From: Piper betle | Lineage: Eukaryota > Streptophyta > Magnoliopsida > Piperales > Piperaceae | Assembly: GCA_033002965.1 (NCBI GenBank) | Contig: JAURVB010014813.1 | Coordinates: forward strand, 124,001 to 188,000 | Length of the DNA: 64,000 nucleotides | Reading direction: 5' to 3' | In this document: one piece after another, positions 12,133 through 24,777 of the stretch | Numbering within the stretch: the stretch's first letter is position 1 | Layout: every line of letters starts with the position of its first letter | Program-made: the position numbers and the translations under genes | Notes under the pieces: generated by a model | Database searches by the model: none | What the model was told of the DNA's origin: nothing | What the model saw: only the letters and a program-made list of their open reading frames with translations

Positions 12133-15100
12133 TCAGGGGGTGGCTTGTTCACACAAAATAAATGCATGAAGAAGACATTGAGCAGCATGAGTTTGATCAG
12201 GAGCTCCAGATATAAGAACAAACCCCTCAGTTGCACCAGGCTTTGGGTCGTGAATGACAACCTTGGCACCAGATATCTGAAATTAATTAGTAGATATTAG
12301 TATGTGTCAAGGAAAAAGAAAAAATAGTTTCAATCTTATAAATTAATAGTTCAGCTACCTGTCTGATCTGATTCAAATTCTCACCCTTCTCTCCATAGAC
12401 GAAACATAACAACTGCTGAGGAACTAAAACTTCCACGCTTGTGTTTGCAATCACTGCCACCTGGCTGCAGTTGGACATTTCATCAGTGTCAGAGACATAG
12501 AAAGGCAGACAATCTTTGTATTTCTATTTAAAAGAGGGCAAATTGAGAAAAGCCGGTTACCTTTCAGTGTTTACAGTTTGGGTTGTCAAGCATGAATTGG
12601 AATCTGCAATACCAGCTCTAGGGTTCCCACTGGAATGTGCCTATTGACAACAGTGACATCCACATAAAAACAGACGCACCTTGAGTTTGAATACGAGTAA
12701 AAGAGCAAGATTCAACTAATTACCATGGAAGCACATGACTTTGGGGAAGGTGGTCGATCGTAGGGAGGATCATACCCAATTCTCTCATTTCCATGATGGT
12801 AGCTATTTGAGGGCACAATGTGGTCCGCACTTTGTGGTGGTGCTGCATGGTGATCAAAGGAAGGGGATCTCTGAAGATGAACTGGACCAGAGAAGTGATT
12901 AGGAGATGATGGTTTTGATTTGAAACCAGGAGGAACATCAGCTCCCATCAAGGAGTGAGCCCCTGACCCTCGGGTAGGTGGTTTTGGGGGAAGAATGGTT
13001 TCACGGAGCCTGCTGGTGATGTGAAATAAAGCATCCTGGACTGAAGGTAAACTACCATGCACCTGAAAAAGGAAATGATAGAGTAAGGTTTGCACATTTG
13101 TCACGTTTTAAATGATAATAAGGAAAAAGTCGACCATCAAGGAGAAACAACATAACTGAGTTTTTTATGACCAGGTATAAAGAGGCCCATTGACTAGGAT
13201 TTTATTTGTTTCCTATTTTGTTAGGAAAATGACAAATAAACTGCTGTGCAGCACCTAACATTCATATCCACACGCGTATTCCTTCTTAATTATGGCAAGT
13301 GAATGCAGAAGACAACAGTGTTCTTACCTGAACCACTTCATCATTAGGCGAAGCACATCGAGGAATTTGGTTTTTTAGAAAAATTCGAATACTAGCTCCA
13401 GTTGCTCTCCTCATCCCAGCAATTATAGAGCCTCCTTTACCCATTAAACAACCAATCTGCTGAGCAGGTACAAGAAGTCTTGCAGAAACAGAAGCACCTA
13501 CATCAGGTGTCATCTCTATGATTTTTGTATGGACTCGCATAACTGCATCTTGAGCTGGAGAATGCCTCATTTCTGAATTCTAGAAGAAACAAATAAATTG
13601 CAAAATTAATTACAGATATCATATCGATCTCCCTGTAAGGTTGATCTAAATTTAAGCATTTCAGAAAGACAGTTGTAATCTTTACTTCTATAGCAGAAAT
13701 TAGCACTACTTGCTCTTCTGAATCGAGCACTGAATCTAAAATCTTAATAGATGCACCAGTTTCAGCTTGCAGAGCCCGTATAATACCCCCTCCTTTGCCA
13801 ATCAAACTCCCAACTTTATCATATGAACATAACAATCTGAACACAATTTCTTCTTCCAGTATCTTTCTGTAGCTTGCTGTCAAACTGTCAGGTCCAGTAA
13901 TTGCTGAGTAATTCCTTTGGTGATGATCAGACGCATGACCAGATGGATATCCCCTGTGAGAAAATGGATCCAAGTGAGCAGACAAATTAGGTCCATTGCA
14001 TACCATTTGTCCAGGTGGTTTTGGCGATAAAAAATTTGCTGCATCTAATTTTGGGTTTTCTTGAAGGCAGCTTGTGACAGACAAGAGTGCTTTTCTCACA
14101 CACGACATACTGCCTGAAATCTTCCAGACCAACAGCCAAAATCAGTTTGGACTTCATTGAGTAACAAAATAAACTGAATGATAGCATTAATTAGATAGAA
14201 ACAGGTACAAACTATAGGAACGATAACTAGTAGGAAACAAGCCGTAAGCACTCCCTTCATAACCAACATAGACATTTAAGCTAGAACATTTTTAAATTTT
14301 CCCAACTTTTATGGTTTGCCAAGGAAAACTAAAGATACTACGTCAGGACAGTCAATGAAAACTGAAACCTGAAATTCAAAGTTCAAGACACAGCCCTTGT
14401 AAAGGGTCTCCGCCTAATTTTCTCTGTCCTAAACTCTGTCAGGACCTGCAACAATATTTGATTGCCTTCAGGTTCAAAATTGAAATGAATGCCATACCTT
14501 CTTAAATAATTTACAAGTCTAATCAACCACAAAGGCACAAAACTCAATTCCAGACGTCCTGGGCACAAATAAACACTCTCAACTACGGATACGTGCATTT
14601 CACCGCCATTGTTCTCAACAGAACAACAACAACGCTGGAGTGGCATTACCAGAAGTAAACCAGCTTAACCATGCTGTTTAATTAGACACTGAAGCTTGAT
14701 GACCGTTTCTTACATTGATATGACAGTAAATATTATGAACGGGAAGAAACATTCTATAGGTCCAAATATAATATGCACAAAAAAATAAAAGCTTCAATTA
14801 CCATAACAACTAGGAGGACTCCTATATAGTTCAAGACATGGGAAGCAGCTTAAAAAAGGAAACTTTTTGCCACAGGCATTAGAACAAATCAGTCTCAAAC
14901 TTCATAAAACTTTAGAAGAACTAAGAATTGACCTTGCTAAAGTACAAAAAGAAGAGAATGCCGATACCTGAATCAGCTCATCACCAACGGCAGCACACAT
15001 GGGAAGTTGCTCCTTGTCAAGCACTCGGATTTGTGCCCCCGTCTCCTGCCTAATCCTCTCCACAATCTTCCCACCTTTCCCGAGTACGCAACCAACCTGA

Positions 15101-15670
15101 CCGCTCGGAACCAGAAGCCTACAGACCACCGACCATTGCCCCGCACTCGTATATATATCGGCAGACGAATCAGCTTCCTCGTCTGCCCTAACTATCCTCT
15201 CGAACACCTTCAACAGCGCCTGCTGCGCCGGCGACGTCAAGACCAAATCTTTGTCCTCCGAAACAGACGCACACTCCGCCTCCTCCTCCTTACGCGACTC
15301 CCGATCCGCCTGGTAGTCCTTCGCCCGTCTCCCCGGGGGAGGCGGCGGCGTCGGCGACGATGACGATGACGCGCTCGTCTGCGGCGGGGGCGGTGTCGTC
15401 GATGCGGATCCGGGCGCCGGTGGCCTGGCGAAGCAGGCGGATGACGGAGCCGCCCTTGCCGATGACGGCGCCGGTCTTGTCGGCGGGGCAGAGCACCCGG
15501 AAGAGGGTCTCCCCAGGGGAGTGCTTCATCGGCGGGGGCAGGGCGTTGGGCCGGATCAAGGTCGGGTGCAGGCGGCGCTTCCCGTTGGGTTCGTAGCGGA
15601 GGTGGGACTCCGGCGGCACGTCCGCTGCCGGCGTCGGCGGCGGTCGCCTCAGTGACGACGACGACTCCAT
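12133..15670 (-). CDS. Five-KH-domain RNA-binding protein (HEN4 / At4g18375-like)
   Basis: Poly(rC)-binding-type KH proteins act in nuclear RNA processing; HEN4 in Arabidopsis affects floral pre-mRNA. Seven exons fit: 14968-15670, 13686-14120, 13328-13579, 12724-13062, 12561-12640, 12359-12464 and 12133-12276, giving about 685 residues. KH1 (VIGKGGSVI), KH2 (VLGKGGKIV), KH3 (LIGKGGGII) and KH4 (LMGKGGSII) have classic GKGG loops. KH5 has GEKG. A Pro/Ser-rich linker separates KH4 and KH5. I start at the first ATG in the KH1 frame (15670); the frame is open a little further upstream but only through a TTG. Exon 1 is 703 bases and changes frame between KH1 and KH2, close to a C4G5 run at 15331-15339. 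Removing one base restores both the reading frame and the exon phase. Other exons read through. The family is certain; orthology within it is not. Confidence 0.88.
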
Positions 15671-17194
15671 CACTTGCACTTCCAACCTTGAAGTAGGATT
15701 GATTGACGATAATGCGGTTGGGCATGACCGCCAACCGACGGCTAGGTGTTTGACTTAAATAAAGCAAACACGGTCACGGCTACAGGCATGACCACAATGT
15801 TATTGACCAAGTGATTATATAAATATAAGAATAGTTGGTATAAACACCAATAGACACGAGTAACACGAAATCTAACCGTCTATCTAGATCACATCATTTT
15901 ACTTTTTTTGTTACTTGAACAAGGTTGCCCTCCTTATTTAACAACTTTTGTAATTTAAATATTGAGTAGCTGATACAAAAGTTGTATATTAATTTTTCTC
16001 TGTAAATATCTATCTTACTTGTAAATTTATTTTCATCTATTTTAAAATTAATTTATCGTTAATTCAAACCGATTATATCGGAATACTATAAAAATTAATT
16101 TTAAAACTCATTAAATTCATACCTTTAGAAAAATATTTTATTTTTAATTTTTGTTTACAACGAAAATTGAATAGTTACAACTCTTTTTCGAAAAAGCACA
16201 ATCATTAAAAAAATTTGCGATTTCGTAAAACCATCAATAGGTTATAGTATCTCTATTTATGAAAGTCTTGCTTAAATAAAATTTACCAGAGTGTTCATAA
16301 AGCCATTATTTTTAACATTATATAAATAACCATTTTTATCATATTTTTTAATTGAAAATTTCATTTTAAATATTTGCTAAATATTATTTAAATATAATTA
16401 ACAAAGGAAGAAAATTGTTGTATTTTTTGAAAAAAGTATATGTATTTTATTTTCTTAACTATATATATTGCTAATAAAATTGTATTGTTTCCGTAAAGAA
16501 TATAGTGTAAAAATAGAATTACTTCAGTTTGCTTATATTTTTTTATGAAAAAAAATAATTTTACAAAATTTATTGATTTTCTTATGTTAATTTAAACTAA
16601 TATCAATTTTTAGATTACAAGATTTAAGTATGGTTTATATTTTTCTAACTTATCATTCATATGTACTAAATTTACTGATTTTCTTAAGTTAGCTCTTATT
16701 AATATAAAAAATTTTAATTATAAGACTAGTTCGATAATGTAAAAAATTACTAATAATATTATATTTTTCTGGTGAATGATATTTTCGATGTTAAAGATGT
16801 CAAAAGGATATTAAATAAATCTAATTAAGTGAACAATTAGATTGACAAATCATGTGATTTAATATCAAGTAGCCTTTTATTTATATCAAATCAAAGTTAA
16901 TAAAATCATGAACGGAACATTTATATTTTTCCACTATAATTTTAATCAAACCACCGTGCATTTGGGTCAAATAAATTAATTAACTTCTCTCTCAAAAAAA
17001 AACTAACTAAATACACTGACCGGTTAAAAAAAACTGTGATGGTCAAGGCCTTAACAATTGTCCGTCCGACCGACACCGGTGTTTGCTTTTTGACCCATCA
17101 ATCGTCGCCTCCCACTAGATCCAAAGTCCTCAAAACCCTAACGACCACCGGCCGCCGGCGACCACCGAACGTGCCGGAGAAGGAGGAGAAGAAG
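15671..17194. other. Shared upstream region of the KH and RH16 genes
   Basis: About 1.5 kb between two divergently transcribed genes. It is extremely AT-rich from 15900 to 17000. No core promoter element can be assigned with confidence and no repeat family is recognised. Confidence 0.4.
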
Positions 17195-20100
17195 ATGGTG
17201 AGCGAGGGAGAGGAATCGGGCGATGGAGACTTCGAGAAGCTCGGCTTGGACCCTCGCCTGGTTCGCGCTCTGAGGGAGAAGAACATCTCCAACCCAACCC
17301 CCATTCAGGCATCCGCTATACCTCTGATTCTGGTAAATTCTGAATCTCCCAATTCATATTTTTGTTTGTTTTATTGTTCGGTTCGACTGATGATGCTGTT
17401 CTGATGTTGTGTAGGCAGGCGAGGATGTTGTCGCTCGAGCTAGGACTGGTTCTGGGAAGACACACGCTTACCTACTTCCATTGCTTCATAGGGTAATGTC
17501 TGATGGTGCTGCTGATAAGTCAGCCCCTAGTGCCTTCATACTTGTACCAACTAGGGAGCTTTGCCAGCAGGTTTGGGAAGTTTTGACAGCAACTTTGTGA
17601 TTTGTTTGTTCTAAAATTATGGCATTGAATGGTGGCTTACTTTATTCTTTGAATGTGTTGTTTTATGAGAATTTTGCAGGTGTACTCTGAGGTTGTGTCT
17701 CTGAGCGAGCTGTGTGGAGTTCAATTGAAAGTTGTACAATTAACGAGTGGAATGCCGATATCTGATATGGTAGATTCTGGGGCTATTGGTATTTGTCAGA
17801 TGATTATGATTGTTTGTTTTTCTAATGTGGGGTTCATTTAGAAGTTCTCGTTCGCTAATTGTTATCAATTTGAACCTGCTAAACGTTGCTCCATTTGCAG
17901 AAAACTGCCCTAGCAGGACCACCCGATATATTGGTTTCAACACCTGGATGTGTTTCAACCTGTATGACAAAAGATCTACTTCAGTCTAGACATGTCCAGG
18001 ATTCTCTTTCCGTTTTAATTTTGGACGAGGTACAACTACTTTGTATGTATTGGTAATCCATTGATTCTAATTAAAAGCGATCAGTTGAACTGGTGGCCTT
18101 GTGATATGTTGTCCAATAGTAAAACAAATGTTTTATACTGATTTAATTCTTCATGTTTCCAAAATTGGATTTTTATCTGCCTGAAGTGCTTCTTTTGTTG
18201 TATAGGCGGATTTACTTTTGTCGTACGGGTATGAAGATGATTTGAAAGCGCTTGTACCCCATGTTTCGCGTCAGTGCCAATGTCTGCTTATGTCTGCTAC
18301 TTTGAGGTGTGCGCTTGTTATCAAAGGCAGCCATCATGATGTTAAGAAATTTATCACAAAATATTAGTTGAACAGGAACTCGTGTATCAGGAAAGTTGGA
18401 TTAATTTTTTCCTTATCCAGTGCCAGACAAGGATCATAATGATTTAAAGGCATCCCATGTCTTCCCTCTGCTACCATATTTTAATGTGCTGATCTTCATC
18501 ATATTATAACATGAATTTTCCTTGATATTTGGCAGCACTGATGTGGAAAAATTGAAGAATCTTATTTTACACAATCCTTGCATTTTAACACTGTTAGAAA
18601 CAGAGAATATAAAAGATGAGATTGTACCAAAAAGCGTGCAACAATTCTGGGTATGAATTGTATGTCAGTCAATTAGTCATTGCAAAGTGAAATTCTGGAT
18701 CTTCATTTGGGGAGCTATTGTGTTCTTTCGTAGATATCATGTAATGCTCGGGATAAATTGCTTCACATATTGGCCCTTTTGAAGCTTGAAGTTGTTCAAA
18801 AAAAGTGCTGATATTCGTAAATACAATTAACATGGCGTATAGAATAAAGCTGTTTCTGGAAAAGGTATGCTACTTTTGTCTGGTTGATGCCTTGGCTGTG
18901 ACTATTTCTGTTGTCGTATTCTTTCAGTATGTTTTCCTCTGTCCACGCATAAATAGTGAAGGAGATCTATCACCATTCTCAAAAAGCTTTTTGTGCATTA
19001 TAATAGGCGGGGAACTGTTCATTATAGTTTATATGGTGCTTCTTTATATCTGTAATTGTGGAGCCCTGCTTTTTGGCAGTTTGGAATCAGATCAGCTGTT
19101 TTGAATGCTGAATTGCCACAGAATTCACGTCTTCTGATTATTGAAGTATGTGTTTACACTTTTTTTAACAGTTGTTATTTTTATGCGTTATACATTTAAG
19201 TTCTGTAACTTGGTTTGGCTATGGCTTTTGGTTAGGAATTCAATGCTGGTCTCTTTGATTATCTGATAGCAACAGATTGTGGTAAAGTGAAGGAAAATGA
19301 ACGAACTGACAGTGAAAGGATTAGCAAATCCAAGAAGTCAACAAAACATGCAAAGCCTAATCCTAACTCTGAATTTGGAATAGTGGGAGGAATTAACTTT
19401 AAGCATGTGTACACGGTATGAAAAATGTCTTGATTTATTCTACTTTATGGCATCTCCCATTATAATGCACTCTGATTGATATTTCTTTTGGTGCGAACTT
19501 GGCTGTAGGGCTTTCTCATATGTTTGAATCAGTCTAAAGTCATTCTATTACATGCTCCATTAAAATTGTTTCTCTAAATTTAAATTTGTCATGGTAAAAT
19601 AATAGATCTTTATGCTGTTTTTATGTAACTTTTTTGTTCAAGAGGTGTTATACAAAAGCAAAAAAAATGAAAGCCTATTGGCTTTTGATCACCACCGATA
19701 ATAGAGAGTGATTTCACATGAAGGTGTCAGTCAGACACATGCTATTAATTTTCTTCTTTAAAACCACCTTTGCAATTTGCTGCAGTCTAGGACCTCTAGG
19801 TAGTGTATTCTCATTGATCTTTCACATTTTATGTTCTATATAAAGTTAGATCTGCTATAAATTTAAACTTTGAATTCCTGTAAAGCTGTTTCAAATAATT
19901 TAACCATGTTGTACTTATTAACGTTTTTTTTTATTTTTTGTGTATTTTTATTTTATTTTTTTATTGATTTGGAATAGGTGATAAATTTTGAAATGCCTCA
20001 AAGCACTGAAGGATATATACATCGAATTGGACGCACTGGAAGAGGTCATAACACTGGTGCTTCAATTTCTCTGGTTAGTTTGTTTCCTTAAATCATAATA

Positions 20101-21847
20101 ACTCATGTTACCCGAGCCAAATAATTATTCACAGGGCAGATATTTATTATCACACTTGTTTGTGGGAACAATATTTCCGATGCTGTTAAATGATATTATT
20201 GTTAGCATGGCGTTGTAATTCTGTTGACAGGTATCACCTGACGAGGAAGAATTGCTTGATGAAATAAAATCTTTTTTTGGAGGGTCTGACAATGAGCACT
20301 CATCCAGTTTTATTGCTCCCTTTCCTCTGCTCACAAAAAATGCTGTAGAGTCATTACGTTACCGAGCTGAGGTAAAATGTCACCAGAGATTGGCAGATCT
20401 CTTCTACGGTTTTTTTGTTGAAGTTCAGTTCTTTCTCTTGCTCTGTCTGATAATAATTATAATTATAAGTCTATAGCAAATTCTTAACAATGTTGATATT
20501 GGTTGCTTATGGCACAATGCATGTGAGAGGAACAAGTGGGACAGTTTTTCAGGTCTAATATTGTCTACTAGTGACAATCTTTCTCCTCAGGCATCAATAT
20601 TTGTGTTTTGCAATTCTAATATTGGTGCATTCAATGTTTTCACTTAAGTTTATCAATAAATAGTATACGGGAATCTTCCATAGTTGTCTAACTTTGTTCA
20701 CAACAAGTCTAAGATGCAGTTGCTGATTTTGGACCTAATTCTTATTTAATGCCCTATATCTTTTCAATGTCTATGGTATGCCTGCTTCATTAGCTTCTGG
20801 TCATTGCATATTATGTCTTCGTCGTCGTCTTTGTCTTCGTCTTCGTCTTCTTCCACCTGGTACCCAAAGAGTGTCGGGGGCATGAACCCTAAACTAGATA
20901 TCCATGCAATTACAAATGACAAAATTTTGATAGCCGGATGCCTTTTTGACGCCAACCCTCTTTTATCCAAGCTTGGAATTGGCAACACAGAAGCATTTAC
21001 GGAGTTTCATTGCATATTATTTATCTCTACAATTTTTTTCTTTTCTTTTTAGCACTATGGGCATTATTTTTTAAGTAGAGCCTGCTCTTAATGACTTCCA
21101 CAGGATGTTTCACAAAGTGTGACAAAGATTGCGATAAAGAAATCTCAAGCACAGGACCTGAGGAATGAAATTCTCAACTCTGAGAAGTAAGTTTATTTGC
21201 TTGCTATCTCTGTTTGAAGTAAGCATTGTGTGTCAAATATCTGCAGCTTATTAGTCTCTCGAAAGGAAATGATCTACATTTTTTAAATCGTTTGGCTAGG
21301 TTGCGAGCTCACTTTCAGAACAATCCGAGGGATTTGGGTGAGTCAATTGTCTTACATGCGTCATGTATTTGAAATTTGAACTAGCAGTTGTTACAAGTCC
21401 ACAATATTTTTTTGTTCTCTGTTTATTATTTGGCAGATTTGCTCAAGCATGACAAAGGTTTGAGAAAGAAACCTCCCCTAGCCATCTTCAAACTGTCCCG
21501 GATTACCTTGTAGATCCTACAACCAAGGAAGCGAGCAAAATAGTAAAGCTTGCTAGAGCAGCAATGGGGAAGAGTGGCCCAACCCGCCGAGGACCAAACA
21601 GAAAATTTGGCAGAAGTAAAGATCCGCACAAGACTTTCACTGCTGAGGTGAGCTTAATCAACTTCTTTCAGCTGGGCATTCAATTTATTATTTTCTAAGA
21701 GCATTCTCAGAATTCACTCCACCATTTTACTGTATTACCACAAAGTCTTTATCTTGATCGAACAATTTTCCATTTGTCCAGCCGGGAAAGAAGAGGAAGG
21801 ACAGAGGACATGAACATCATAAACGGCGGAAAAAGAGTCGAAATTGA
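17195..21847 (+). CDS. RH16: DEAD-box ATP-dependent RNA helicase 16 (DDX56/Dbp9-like)
   Basis: A nucleolar DEAD-box helicase; the yeast (Dbp9) and animal (DDX56) relatives act in large ribosomal subunit assembly. Fifteen exons fit: 17195-17332, 17415-17570, 17680-17769, 17901-18029, 18206-18306, 18536-18650, 18734-18864, 19080-19145, 19236-19415, 19978-20073, 20231-20371, 21104-21186, 21300-21337, 21437-21647 and 21782-21847, giving about 580 residues. In order: Q motif (NPTPIQ), motif I ARTGSGKT, Ia PTRELCQQ, Ib TPGC, II split by an intron (LDE|AD), [18 protein letters not shown], and a basic Lys/Arg-rich tail. A family-specific charged insert lies in exon 9. Two single-base losses break the frame: exon 7 at an A7 run (18798-18804, A8 expected before VLIFVNT) and exon 14 at 21482-21483 (CC where CCC is expected). 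Restoring one base at each gives all exon phases correctly. Confidence 0.93.
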
Positions 21848-23040
21848 GATTTAGATGAGAGCATTTCAAAATTAAAAATTTTCACTCATTTTTATACTTT
21901 AATTAAGTCTTGTTGTAAAGTTTTAACAAAGTCCCTGTAACGGCACGTATGAGCTTTTATCTGGTGGAGTGATTTTGTGCTCATTGGCCACTTGGCCTCC
22001 ACTTTAGAATGTCACAGGGCAGAGAACTTTAGCACTTACAGAGTGCAAATTTTAAGGTACAATTATCAATTTTGAGCTTAACGTATGTAACCTATGCATC
22101 TCTTTAACGTTGAAAAAAAGAACCCTATTCGTCTCTTAAATGTAATCTCTCCGTAAAAGTAGAACGCCAATCTTATCTCTCCGTCAAAATAGAACGCCAA
22201 TCCTCCTTGTTGAGATGTAACAAGGGCGTTTTTATCTGCTGCCTCAGTCATATCTGGGGAACGTAAAAGAAAAAATTTTAGCTCCACCCGGGAGCGACGC
22301 TGGACGTCGATTCCCGAGATGATCCACGGCGGGGTCGTTCCCTGGCGGTTCAACATACAATCAACGAAAACGCAACAGAGTAATGGCGTCTCCATTTGTG
22401 GGTATTGGTTTCGAGTTTCGTGGGGGTTTGACCGAGAGAAAAAAAGTGAGAAAATCTGGCTTTCCATTTAAAAAAATGATGAAGAAAACTGATTTTCGTC
22501 GACCTGGTTGTTTCCATACCTTTGCCAAGACGACCTTGTCGCGTAGAGTTGACTTAGAAATGCTTAATTTCATTCTCGACTTGACTTTAAAAGTGAAACC
22601 AACCTGTTGCCATCAACACGTGGTCACCGTTGCATGCTCATCATTATTTTCCGCCCTCATTGTTATATCATTAAACAAGTGGATTTTGTTAGACGCGTCT
22701 ATTCCAAAATATTTACTATTTATAGCCATTGCTGCTTTAGAATGTTTTGCTGTAATATAATATACTAACACTTCAAACAAAATTAGTTGGGAAACCACAC
22801 CAAATATCTCAACATTAAGGGATCATATGGTAAATATAAATGTGATTCATGGTCTCATGGAAATTTGATTCGAATTGGCAGAAAGTTGTTTCATATATGT
22901 TTGCAAATGGGTTAGCCCAAAATTTTGATTTTTTTTTTGTTGGAAATAAATTATATAAATATATATATACACACACACATGGAGAGGAGGTTATGATGAA
23001 GCACAACCATCTTGACTATAGTGTATCTTTCTAGCCATTA
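21848..23040. other. Intergenic downstream of RH16
   Basis: Holds the probable 3' UTR of RH16 (to about 22000) and a two-copy 30-bp tandem repeat at 22145-22203 (ATCTCTCCGT...AGAACGCCAAT). An open frame of 125 codons (22383-22760, plus) with a hydrophobic C-terminal half has no recognisable homology and no support as a gene. A short (TA)n(CA)n tract lies at 22958-22979. Confidence 0.4.
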
Positions 23041-23815
23041 GATTCAATCCAACGGCTAAAACTAAACCTCTCCACCCCCACCCTTGCCACACCCCCCACC
23101 CCTCTTCTCCTCCTTAAGTTTCTCTGGCCCGGCCGTCGTCCCCACTGCTCGCGCCCCTCATCCCCCGCGCCCCACCACCGTGTTCCTCGTCCCACCCCCA
23201 ACACTGCCCCTCGTCCCCGCACCCTTATTCGCCCCGCCCCGCCCCGCCTCCCCCCCCCCCACCCCCCAAGCCAGTTTGCCACCCCCGCCCCCTCGTTTTG
23301 CCGTCTACAATCTCTCCACCGCCGCGCCCCTCATCCCTCCGGTCGTGTTCCTCGTCCCACTTCCAACGCTACCCCTCATCCCCCGGCCCCCCTACGCACC
23401 CTTATTTGCCCCGCCCGCCCTCCCTTGTTTTGAAGTCGACAATCCCCCTCCCCCCTCTATTTTTTTTTTCCAGCAATGGCAGGCGGGGCCACAATGGCGG
23501 ATGGGATTGCCAAAACGGAGGTGCATTGTCTCGGTGGGGAGCTACGGCGAGAGATGGCAGGCGGGGCCACATTGGCGGCGCCGGTGGGGAGCTACTGCAT
23601 TGTTGCATCGTCACAGCTACCTGAGCATGCACCATCTAGGCTTGGGGGAGAGTCGGGATGGCAGCGGGGGGTACGTGGGGGTGTGTGTGTGTGTGTGTGG
23701 GGGGGGGGGGGGAGGTTGGGGGGTTGGAGAGGGGCGCAAGCGGGCGGGTGGGCGACAAAACAAAGATGGAAATACAGAGCGTCGGCAAAATAGGGGAAGG
23801 AGGAGCGAATTGACA
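23041..23815. repeat. C-rich then G-rich low-complexity block
   Basis: The plus strand is strongly cytosine-rich from about 23065 to 23455, with repeated CCCCRCCC and GTTCCTCGTCCCAC motifs at roughly 180-base spacing. It switches to G-rich at 23640-23760, with a (GT)n tract and a run of about 14 G near 23699. Long open frames cross it in several phases, but they consist only of Pro/Arg/Gly-rich translation of the repeat and are not genes. Runs of three or more G's at close spacing give G-quadruplex potential. Confidence 0.65.
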
Positions 23816-23816
23816 A

Positions 23817-24425
23817 GGGTAGTTTTGTAATAAAAAATTGACTCACTCCCACTCGAGTCAATATTACGAAATATATCTTGAAAAATATAATAAAATATCA
23901 TAAAATAAAATAATCGAGCTCTAATGGATTATTTTATCTTATGATATTTTAATCTATTTGTTTCATATTTTTTGAGATTTACTTTGCAATATTGACACAA
24001 GTTGGGAAAGAAGTAGGTAGGGGTAGTTTTGTAATAAAAATTTGACTCGGTCTCGACTCGAGTCAATATTACGAAATAAATCCTAAAAAATATTAAAAAA
24101 TAGGGAAATACCAGAAAATAAAATAATAAAATTCTAATGCAATATTTTATTTTATGGTATTTTACCGTATTTTTTTCATATTTTTTGAGAGGGGTAGTTT
24201 TAAAATAAAAACTTGACTCAGTCCCAACTCATGTCAATGTTACAAAATAAAATTCAAAAAATATGAAAAAATAAAGTAAAATATCATAAAATAAAATAAT
24301 CCATTAAAACTAGATTATTTTATGTTATGTTATTTTACTGTATTTTTTATATTTTTTGGGATATATTTTGTAATATTGACTCAAGTCGGGAACGAGTTAA
24401 GTTTTTATTACAAAATTACCATCGA
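23817..24425. mobile_element. Nested palindromic MITE-like cluster
   Basis: Three successive units of about 180-230 bases each contain GGTAGTTTTGTAATAAAAA, then TTGACTC...GAGTCAATRTTACRAAAT, then AT-rich palindromic arms (ATAAAATATCATAAAATAAAATAAT and its complement). The whole block is bounded by inverted copies of the first motif: GGTAGTTTTGTAATAAAAA at 23818 and its near-exact complement ending at about 24423. Long perfect arms and no coding capacity fit a foldback or MITE family inserted into or duplicated within itself. Confidence 0.6.
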
Positions 24426-24469
24426 GTCATTTTCCCCCGATGATGATCCCCTCCTATGTTTTTGCCACT

Positions 24470-24766
24470 CCACCCCAACAGCTGGCGACCGCCGCCCGCC
24501 GTCACTTACACCACCGCCGGCCAGCGTCGCCATTGCTGCCCCTCTTTCCATTCCTTTCCCTTCTTTCTCTTCCCTTACCCTGCTCGCCACACCCTACTCT
24601 GTTTCGTGGAGCGCTGCCAACCTCGACATAGCTATTTGCCTCCAGACTGTTATCTTGTCATCAACCATCCCTTGTCGTCGTCAACCTTCCGTCCAAATTA
24701 AGGTGCGACGAGGTGGGTGCGGCGGGCGGTGGGTTTGGGGGGGGGGGGTGGGAGGATAAATGGAGC
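24470..24766. repeat. Second C-rich to G-rich block
   Basis: It has the same organisation as the block at 23041: cytosine-rich plus strand (24455-24570), then G-rich (24700-24760) ending in a run of about 12 G. It sits immediately after the palindromic cluster. Open frames here are low-complexity shadows. Confidence 0.5.
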
Positions 24767-24777
24767 ATGGCCAAGAT

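Noticed and set aside
15237..15767. 176-codon minus-strand frame rich in Arg and Pro
   Set aside because: Alternative frame of KH gene exon 1; GC-rich codons leave shadow frames open.
18805..19104. Separate small gene starting with GTG in RH16
   Set aside because: It is the frame-shifted second half of RH16 exon 7 running on into intron sequence.
22383..22760. 125-codon plus-strand open frame with hydrophobic C-terminus
   Set aside because: No recognisable homology; the opposite strand is open for a similar length.
23084..23830. 248-codon plus-strand open frame rich in Pro and Gly
   Set aside because: It is translation of the C-rich/G-rich repeat. Neighbouring frames are equally open and no domain is visible.
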